A stretch of DNA of 64,000 nt. Origin: Xylaria sp. FL1777 (Eukaryota > Ascomycota > Sordariomycetes > Xylariales > Xylariaceae). The notes beneath the pieces were generated by a model. It was given only the letters and a program-made list of their open reading frames with translations. It did no database searches and was not told the DNA's origin. The stretch spans positions 124,001-188,000 of the forward strand of contig MU400507.1 in assembly GCA_022578965.1 (NCBI GenBank). The letters are read 5' to 3'. Shown here piece by piece: positions 56,292 to 64,000 of this stretch. A program made the translations under genes and the position numbers. Within the stretch, counting starts at the first letter, position 1. Every line of letters starts with the position of its first letter.

Positions 56292-57932
56292 TTATATCTG
56301 GCCTTTCAGGTCGACTCTACTAAAAGCTTGAGCCCTCGCATTTTCGAAGGTCTGACCGGCTTTCCCAGTCAAGAAAATAATGTGGTCATCGCGTTCTTGA
56401 AGCAGATCTTGATCATAGTCAATGATAAACTGAGCAGCTTCGGCATCTGACTCGAAGGCTAGTTCTTCGGTGATGTAACGTAGTTTCAGTTCAGGTTTAA
56501 ATCTAACACGAGGTCAGTATATTGCAACAATGATAATCAATGAAGGAAAAACTCACGCTTTGCACATGTTCGTCAGTGCAGCAAGTCGTTCCCGCTTGAT
56601 GAACATATCCATAAGATATGCACCCATATTCGGGACATCCAGATAAAGCTGGAAAAACTTATGGTAGTTGCCCAAGGCCAACGCTGAGCGCACATTTAAA
56701 GCATGCTTAACAGGAGCTTCTTCTTTTTCTGCTGTGGTTAGATCCGCGATAGCATCGTTTAATGCCGTTCGATTCGCAGTGTGAATAAAATACAAGATAC
56801 GATACGCCTTGAACTCGATGGGGTTGCCTTTGATACCAGCCTTGTAAAGGGCACGTAACTGTGTCTGGCATTGGTTATACTCACCGAGATCCCCCTTTTC
56901 CAAGGCAATTCGGGCATGGATTTCGTAGACGGAAACAGTGAACTCGTTTCTGATGTGTTGAACGGTCAGATCCTGCCGAAGGGATTTAAACTGGTCGCAA
57001 ATATAGTTATAATTATTCTCCTTTCGCCACTTCCTTTTTAATAAGTCTAGAGTTTGATGCAGGACGCTTTCAGGGCGGACATCTTCACGCTTTGGAGCGG
57101 AAGTCAAACGAAGATATCTCTTTTCAAGGTTTATGTTAAGACCAACAATGGGCCCCGATGATGGCGGTGGACTGGGAGACCGGTACGATGACTGATAGCC
57201 GCCGTCACCGCGACGTTGTCGTTTCTCGACATTCTTTTGAAACTTACTTTTGCCCGTCAGAGGACCATCCATTAATAGGCGCTTGTCGTTTGCGGGTTTG
57301 CTGACACGATCCTCGATAGATAGGGCCTTGGTACTACGCCAGGGCACTGTAGAACCATTAGTCTGTTCGGACTCGCTAAGATCCGAAGACTTTCTCTTCT
57401 TGGAGTTGGATGACGATTTGGCCTGGGTTCCCGCAGGGTCTGCGGCTGCCATCAAGGCCTGCTGGCGTTCCTTCTGGATTAATTGCTGCGGCAGAGGCAT
57501 CTCGTCCCAGTTGGTTGAAAACATGGTTCCCTTTTCTTGTTCGGATCGGATGATCTCTTTGAGCCGAGACTCTTTCTCCTCGCGGCCAACACCAGGAATT
57601 TCGTTGGATGCCTGGAATGTGCGCTGGACATAATTGCGAACGGACTGTGGCCAGTCAAATTTCTGCTGTTGCTGCTGATCGGGAGGAGACATTGTGTTCG
57701 AGGGGGGTGGATTAGCAGGAGCGTTGTAAGAATACTGTGGTGATTGATATGCCTGGGTAAAACCTGATCGGATGGAAACAGGAGTATAGGCAGTGTCTAG
57801 TTGGGGATCCGTGTTAGAACGTGGCTGAGGCAGTTGGCCGTATCGGCAGAGGAATGGAGGCAACATACTCATCGGCTGAGGATAATAAGGCGCTGGCTGG
57901 ATGCCTGGCGCAGGCGGCACTGCCCAAGACAT
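56292..57932 (-). CDS. thp3: THP3-like SAC3/GANP-domain protein
   Basis: Family member of yeast Thp3 (partner of Csn12 in transcription elongation and mRNA processing) and human LENG8. Exons 57932-56557 and 56502-56292, intron 54 bases (528 aa). The first 130 residues are Pro/Gln/Ser-rich. A basic nuclear-type segment contains KKRKSS and KNVEKRQRRG. The SAC3/GANP domain (about 295-515) contains SVLHQTLDLLKRKWRKE, ICDQFKSLRQDLTVQHIRNE, YEIHARIALEKGDLGEYNQC and FKAYRILYFIHT. The second exon finishes the winged-helix end (LRYITEELAFES) and a short tail. Without the last exon the domain would be truncated after NMCKA. The divergence from Sac3 itself (IRNEFTVSVYEIHAR) favours THP3/LENG8. Confidence 0.88.
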
Positions 57933-58889
57933 GGCACTGACGGAGAGGTTGGGTGACCAAAGACGGGGTTATTCCTTGGCAGAGCAGTAGCAAACGTAAT
58001 AGAGCGGTTAGTAGAGGGTTGACAGACGTGTTAATAAATCTCTTCAAAAGGCCTGCAGACAAAACAAGAGATGTAGTGTCACAGAAGATGGGTCAGCGGC
58101 GGATGTTGTTGGGACGGGAATCACGACGGGTAGTAGCAGAGACAAGGAAGAAGGAAGACGAATGTGTGGGAGTGGGAAGTGGGAAATAGCGCCAGCTGTT
58201 GTTGGTGGGACCCTAGTGTTGGCCATGTGGCCCAAGCGTCCGTCAGCGTGCTAGGCGGGCTTATGTGAGCTGTTCAAGAGGTACCCGTCTAGGTCGTGTA
58301 AGGATACCTAGGCAGGTACCTTCGCAAATTTCACCTGAATTTTGCGCAGCCAAAACTCAATACACCGTAACGAATAAGAATCACTTATTCTAAGGTACCG
58401 AGGTACTTAGTCTACACAAGATTCGGGTATCAACAGTGGTTTCCTAGGAAGTCTCTCCCAACCAAAGTTACTTTGGTTGGGTAAGAAAGTGAGACATTAA
58501 ACTGGCATCAGACGACTGCTAGGTAATATCGAAGATCCTGACTACTTCATCAGTTGGCCGAGGTAAACCTAGATTCTCATCTACAGCTGAACATAATGTA
58601 CCGTGTTTATATACTCGCGGCAATCATTTAACCTGACATTTAGAGACATACGAAACACTAAGGTTCTGCGATATTAAACGAGGAAAATCTAGCACACATT
58701 ACACTCAGGGAGGGGACCGTCAAGACTAGGAAGTACATTTTCGCACCGCTTCACTGGCCTCGCATCAGCATCGGAAACTAGATATCAACATGGAGTAATG
58801 GTATCATTCACATTCATTACTATGAGCAGTAACACACTATATAACTATCCCTCTTTAAATGCTTCCGATGTTCATGACCGACGTAGGCT
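57933..58889. other. intergenic stretch
   Basis: Upstream of the THP3-like gene and 3' flank of the ankyrin gene, both minus strand. Contains a CCAACCAAAGTTACTTTGGTTGG hairpin-forming sequence near 58458-58481 and CCTAGGCAGGTACC units. No exon. Confidence 0.5.
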
Positions 58890-61761
58890 CTAGGCTGTTG
58901 TAGCATCATAGAACTCATCGCTCTTGTCAGAATCATCATCGATCTGACCCATTTCGACATCCAAACATCCCTTCATCGCGGATAGCTTCTGCCTTTGTTG
59001 CTGACACTCGGCAACCTGTGTTAGCCGTATCGTGTTTAAGAAGTCACCAAATGCTATTAGTAATTTTTCGTCCACGTCGTGGCGTATTCGGATTATCTCT
59101 TCGAAATCACCCTCACTGTACGTCCTGTCATATTTTAGGCGGAAATGGTCTGTTTCTTTTAATATTTCAATCGTCCGAGTGTCTGCATATTGAGCTACGA
59201 CACGTAGAAGATTGGGTCCACTGAGACGTGGGCACACGCTGTACTCCTCCCATCGATCCAAAAGCAGCGCCAAGACGTTGTGGCTATTATTGATGATGGC
59301 AGTTGTCAATGGTGTTTGACCGTCACTGGCCACAGCGTTGATGTTAGCGCCATACTCTAACATGAGGTGCGCAAATTCTGCCATATCTTTGCGAGCTGCA
59401 TGAATCAGCGGCGTTCGGCGATCCACGCCTGTTGCGTCCGGATTGGCACCGTATTGGAGGAGAAGTTCGATCACAACTGGGTCGTTCGCATTGCGGGCTG
59501 CGCAATTAAGAGGGGTACCTATCTTAAAACCAGAGGGTAGAACGGGGTCGGTCCTGGCATGGGCATCCAGCAGCAGGCGTGTACATACGGCATGGCTGCG
59601 ATCAGCGGAGTAGGTCACGGGGCCAGATAGAGAATTGTCCAGAATGTTCGGGTTCGCACCATATGATAGAAGCAACGTAATATGCTCTTCATTGCCTCGA
59701 GCAGCCGCCCAGGATATGGCGCTTCGGCCTAGGCCATCTTGTTTGTCAATGTCTTCCGGATGTTCCTGGAGTTCTGTCTCGAGATCTTTGCTTGATAGTC
59801 CAGTCACGATTCTATGTAACGTCGTGAAATCCTGCTCTTCTGCCCAGTCATTCCCACCGGACAAAGTCATTAGAGCATCCTCTACCGCTTTGCTGACACC
59901 TTGTAGAAGAAGGTCGTTCGCCTTGGTGCGAGGACTCAAGTCGGTAGTTGCTTTGGGTCTGTGCCTGTTAGTGTTTGCGCGCACTATGTGAGATCCAGAA
60001 GTTAATGATTAAAAAAAAAACCATATGTAATACCTATAGTCAGGGTCAGCACCTTGCAAGGCGAGAAATCTGACAGTCTCGAACTGGTTCGCATAGAGAG
60101 CCCACTAGTTAAAGGTTAGACTTAGTTCAAAGACGCTAGAGAGAGGGTGGGACAGCAAACTGATCAACGGTTGCGCTAGTACAGGACTAACTTAACTTGC
60201 AAGATCCTTATTATTTATTAGGGCTACTTACTCGGAGTAGGGAATAACCTCGCGTGTCACTAACATCACGCGGCGAGGATAGTCCTCTCTTAAAAAGTCC
60301 TTTCAAGCCTTCGATATTCCCTCTAACTGCATAGTTGACACAGGCTGCAGAGTCGGGAACACGGCGGAGGGTTTTAAGCTCGAACTGGGGGCCGACGTTC
60401 ATCTGGTACGAAAAATTGAACTGAACGATCATGGACCAGAATAATCCCATGGGAAACCAGTACTCAGCTGTAACCTCGGGCTTCTGTGCAGCCTCGCAAG
60501 ATGAGATGTTGCACGAAGGATTCAGGCCAGACATGCCGCTGTAACCCAGGAAGAGCTGGCCAACGACTCGGTTGAGGAAACCGCTTGGAGTGTTGACTCT
60601 CCTACTCGAGTGGCATACACACCGGCAATGGCCGCCGTCACAGTGTGACGTCCTAGTCGTCACCTGCACGGCCACGGACTGAACTTGTTGAAAAGACGAG
60701 GCTCTTGGACTGCTACTAGGGCGCCGACGGGTAACAGAGTAGGATGGTGGAGCATCTACTAGGGTGGGCCGCTCGGTGGCATGGCGACTTGATGCTAAGT
60801 CAAGCATCTTCTCTTCTACTCGACGAACCGTGTCGTGTAGAATGTCGTCGCGCTTGCGGGTAGAGATCTCGAATTCTTGGAGTAACTGTTCAATTTTGGA
60901 TGATGGGACCGAAGGCGTTTGTGACTGCGTTTCAACCAGGTGGGATAGATGAACTCGCATGCCAACTAGCTGGACTTGTATGTCTCGATTCTGATCCCTA
61001 CTTGCGACATCAGTACTCATACAATTGGCGCGTCGTGCGACCTTGCCACGGTTCTCTTGCACAACCTTCCGGGCAGACAGGTGACCGGAATCCTACAGGT
61101 TTGCGTATACCACCAGTAGCACACTACCTACACCACAAGCAATTGGTTGTGGCAGGCTTGGCAAGGGATAGGTAGGTAGGGTTGGGAGACAAGGGATGAA
61201 AGGCGGGATACGAGACTTGATGACGGGAGAGAGAGCCATGCTCTATACTCACCAGGTTTCTTTACCGAGAATCAAGATGAGACTGGCCTTAGCTGAATTC
61301 ACTTGTTGGTGAATCTCGTTCAGCGCTGGCAGATGTCTCCTCCAGCAATAGGCGGTTTTCAACTGGCTTACCGGGCCCACTTTGGTCTGTTTGCTGGGCA
61401 GCTTGATATCTTCGATGATGGCACGCAGCGACGCAAGTTGATTTGAGCACGGGGCTAGGATGCTACGAATATTGGCATCCGTCTGGCTGTGGTTGTTGTT
61501 ATGGTCGTTAGGGTTGTAGGGGGGAGTGAGGGAGATGTCGTTAGTGCTCAACCCACTCGGATCATTGTGGCCCAGCGATTCAAGGAGAGCATTTATTTCC
61601 TGAAGAACCACGATGAGGTCGGTGACCTGGGTGCTGAGTGATTCGAGTCGGCCAGGCAGGTCTTCCCTCCACAGTCGGCGCAGGCCACGAAGTCCTTTCC
61701 CGACCTCTTGAGCCAGCTGGATCACCGCGATGACGCTAGCAACAGCCGAAAGTCCATCCAT
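58890..61761 (-). CDS. fungal N-terminal-domain plus ankyrin-repeat protein
   Basis: Exons in transcript order: 61761-61266, 61055-60232, 60104-60034, 59964-58890 (821 aa). Residues 1-110 begin MDGLSAVASVIAVIQLAQEV, the amphipathic start of the fungal N-terminal domain seen on STAND/NLR-like and ankyrin proteins. The middle exon carries a helical region and a Cys/His cluster (HCDGGHCRCVCHSS). Ankyrin repeats fill the second half: SACVNYAVRGNIEGLKGLF, GRSAISWAAARGNEEHITLL, TPLNCAARNANDPVVIELLL, RTPLIHAARKDMAEFAHLML, QTPLTTAIINNSHNVLALLL. No NACHT or NB-ARC nucleotide-binding domain is present. The boundaries of intron 1 are uncertain: the obvious GTGAGT donor at 61252 does not keep frame, so a GTAAAG donor is assumed. 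Function unknown; possibly heterokaryon-incompatibility or immune-like signalling. Confidence 0.75.
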
Positions 61762-62744
61762 CACAGTACTGGCCAGTAGACAGCAGAGCAGTATGCAGTG
61801 GTGTGCTCCAGGTCGATCCGAATGGGGTGCGGAAAGGCCCGAAGTTCTCAAGGTTGACAGGTTGACTCAAGCAGCGGCAGTCCCGATGCTTCGTGTAAGT
61901 AAGAAGATTTGGCCAGATGGCGTAGGAGGTAACATGCTTCCAACTGCGAGGTTCAAACGGAGGACGCTCTGTTCAATAAAATGCTCCTTCAGACACCTTA
62001 TTAAATTGACAATAAGGCTAAGCGAGCAGAGGTTCTTGGAGACGGGTTCCATGAGTTGGGTCTAAATTAGTCTAAATCCTCATTCCCCCAACAGGCCGCC
62101 TCTCCATGTTAATGTTAGGTGTACACTGCGTGACCACCACGGCAGCCACTGCCTGTTGTGATAATGGCGTCTATTTAGGCATGCACACGGATTCTGGTTG
62201 GTCACCTACCTACATATTTATGCATACCTGGGTAGTTCTCGGCGGTACCGCTCAGCCTCAAATCAACAGGTACGGTGACCCAAGTATCCAGCAACTCCCA
62301 ATGTGGTTGTTTCGAGAAAGGTTGCCTGCAACCCCGCCTGGAGCCGTGCTCTAGGGATTCGAGGCGTTTTGAGGCTTTCATGAGACGACGTCCCATTGGA
62401 ACCATGGATTATGTATACATACGCGTCTTCACCGCACGACCATGGTGGCATTACGGCCGTTCAACTCACACGGTGGTTTGTGGCTTGTTGGTCTCATTTC
62501 CAATTGGCGCGCAATTGGCGGGTGTAGACATTGTGACTGGATCATTAGAGGTACATGTAGGCGCATATAACGAGTCCGTGAACAAGGATGAGCTGCATGT
62601 TCACAAACATAACACAAGAGGCTGTCCGCTTGACATAGTATAGTAAGTAGTAAAGCCCGATCCCCAGTTCTGACAGACTCCCTTTTTTGCAACACGAAAA
62701 TCCTCGGGCTAAGTATTTACGGTCCCTAAAACAAAATCCTCACT
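61762..62744. other. divergent promoter region
   Basis: Shared upstream DNA of the minus-strand ankyrin gene and the plus-strand SPX-ankyrin gene. Frames at 62106-62643 have no coding texture. Confidence 0.5.
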
Positions 62745-64000
62745 ATGAGGTTCGGTAGAGAGCTTTCTTGGCGCCAAGTCCCCATGTGGGCAGATTCCTA
62801 CATCAATTATGACCACTGGAAATACCTGGCAAAGGCCGCAAAATCACAAGGTAGGTATTCATTTATCTCAAAACGAAATAGGTTCGTGAAGTGACGAACC
62901 GATCCTTATTTCATTGCATCTACAGAGCTCAAGGCAGTGATCGCCCGCGATTCTCTGATGGTAGAAAACTTTCTCGGCCATAAATACGAAGTAGTTGCAC
63001 AGCACTTGGCCATATTGAATGACCAGTACGGCATAACACTAGAGTCATGGCACCAAGCGACTCTTCTTCGTTCTGTTCCCGATTATGAGAAACACGATAT
63101 CAGAGCTACTCTTACGGATATCTGTTCCCTACTCATATCTTTGAGCAGTTATATTACCGTCATCCTGAAAGCCGTGGAGCGAATCAGTTCCAAGACTACA
63201 GATGACCTCTATGAGTTGGAAAGTCTTGGAAGAGTCTTGCAAACAGCGACTATTACATGGGTCAATCACCTGAAAAGTATTAACTCTGTATTGCAGAATC
63301 TTCATCCGACTGAGTCCCTAGAGGAAGACAGTCCTTCCTTATTATTGGTGAACCATCATTCCGCCGAAGAGTTGCACCTCTTGAAGGAAGCAACAGGAGC
63401 TCTACGGCAAGACTCCGCCGCTGCGTTGGAAGAATGTTTCCAAGATGGAGCACTTGAAAGGAGCACCTTCAATAATCAAACAGTGCTCCTTGTTCTCACA
63501 AAAACTGCAATTCTCTGCTCGTCGTCGAAGTGCCTCCCACTTCTAGTGTCTCGGCTCAGCACGATTGGTGGTGTCATTCAGTACCGTTCTTATAATCCAC
63601 TTCGCCTTCGAATACTACATGCTGCGCGAAAAGAAGAGCAGGACTTTCCGGACCAGGATGCGCATCGGGGTGTTCAACTGATACTTGATAATCTACAATC
63701 TGCGCATTGGTCAAGCATATTACTAACCCCAGACTCAATGGGGCGTCTTGCTCTGCATTATGCAGCCCAGTATGGAATGACTGCTACATGCAAAGAGTTG
63801 ATTGAGCGTGTAAATTCACTGCAAAACTCTTCGGCAAAGGCCAATCTTCCCCCTTTCCTCCTCCCTGACCACCTGGGAGAAACGCCGCTGTCGATTGCTA
63901 TAAGTCAAGGACATGCCGAAATTATCAAGCTGTTTCTGGATTTATTACGGCCTACTGGAAATCGGGTACAACTCTCTAGCATCAACAACCTTGAAGAATT
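62745..64000 (+). CDS. SPX-domain ankyrin protein (GDE1/PHO81-like), cut by window end
   Basis: Exon 1 62745-62850, intron 62851-62925 (75 bases), exon 2 from 62926 open to the last base (393 codons visible). The N-terminus MRFGRELSWRQVPMWADSYI followed by NYDHWKYLAKAA is an SPX start, the domain that senses inositol pyrophosphates. The region to about residue 170 is helical but diverges from the usual lysine-rich surface, and the C-terminal SPX motif is not visible. Ankyrin repeats follow: NPLRLRILHAARKEEQD, GRLALHYAAQYGMTATCKEL, GETPLSIAISQGHAEIIKLF. In GDE1-type proteins a glycerophosphodiester phosphodiesterase domain comes next; it would lie beyond this window. GDE1 releases glycerol phosphate in phosphate or choline metabolism; PHO81 inhibits a cyclin-dependent kinase. 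Which one this is cannot be decided here. Confidence 0.8.

Overview
The window is nuclear DNA of a filamentous ascomycete (Pezizomycotina), most likely a Sordariomycete. The evidence is short GT-AG introns of about 50-80 bases with CTAAC-type branch points, 1-3 kb spacing between genes, Ty3/gypsy debris, and fungal families (BEM1, YVC1-like channel, PMR1, fungal rhodopsin-like membrane protein, SPX-ankyrin protein). The assignment below Pezizomycotina is inference. I assembled exons by hand from reading frames plus splice signals, so several genes are longer or more interrupted than any single open frame suggests.

Layout. 0-3.3 kb is gene-poor and repeat-rich: a tRNA-like gene, a 15/21-bp minisatellite, and a nested inverted-repeat element enclosing a 221-bp MITE-like hairpin. 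3.4-4.7 kb (-) is a conserved-looking disordered protein. 6.7-8.9 kb (+) is a Chk2/Cds1/Rad53 checkpoint kinase, tail to tail with a PMR1-type Ca2+/Mn2+ ATPase at 9.9-13.3 kb (-). 14.8-16.8 kb (+) is the cohesin kleisin Rad21/Scc1 and 18.1-19.4 kb (+) elongin A. 20.5-21.3 kb (-) is a four-exon NEDD8/RUB1 gene that no single open frame reveals, and 21.9-22.9 kb (-) is prohibitin-2. 25.5-26.3 kb (+) is a His-run protein, 27.1-28.1 kb (-) a PhzF-family enzyme, 28.6-31.2 kb (-) a seven-exon YVC1-like vacuolar TRP channel. 32.6-34.1 kb (-) is a fungal rhodopsin-like membrane protein that looks broken.

After about 4 kb with little in it, 38.1-39.8 kb (+) is a single-pass surface protein. 40.4-41.4 kb holds scrambled Ty3/gypsy fragments. 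42.3-43.7 kb (-) is a CENP-B-like DNA-binding protein without a transposase catalytic domain. 44.9-46.1 kb (-) is thymidylate synthase with two perfect MluI-box sites upstream. A small unknown gene (46.7-47.0 kb, -) and the polarity scaffold BEM1 (47.5-49.5 kb, -) follow. 49.5-56.3 kb is nearly empty. The window ends with THP3-like (56.3-57.9 kb, -), a fungal N-terminal-domain plus ankyrin protein (58.9-61.8 kb, -), and the start of an SPX-ankyrin protein (62.7 kb to the end, +).

The genes form no single pathway. Themes recur, however: cell cycle and genome integrity (Chk2, Rad21, thymidylate synthase, NEDD8, elongin A, CENP-B-like) and ion homeostasis (PMR1, YVC1). ACGCG/ACGCGT motifs precede rad21 and thymidylate synthase, consistent with G1/S control by an MBF-type factor. 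I found no CRISPR array, secondary-metabolite cluster or complete mobile element.
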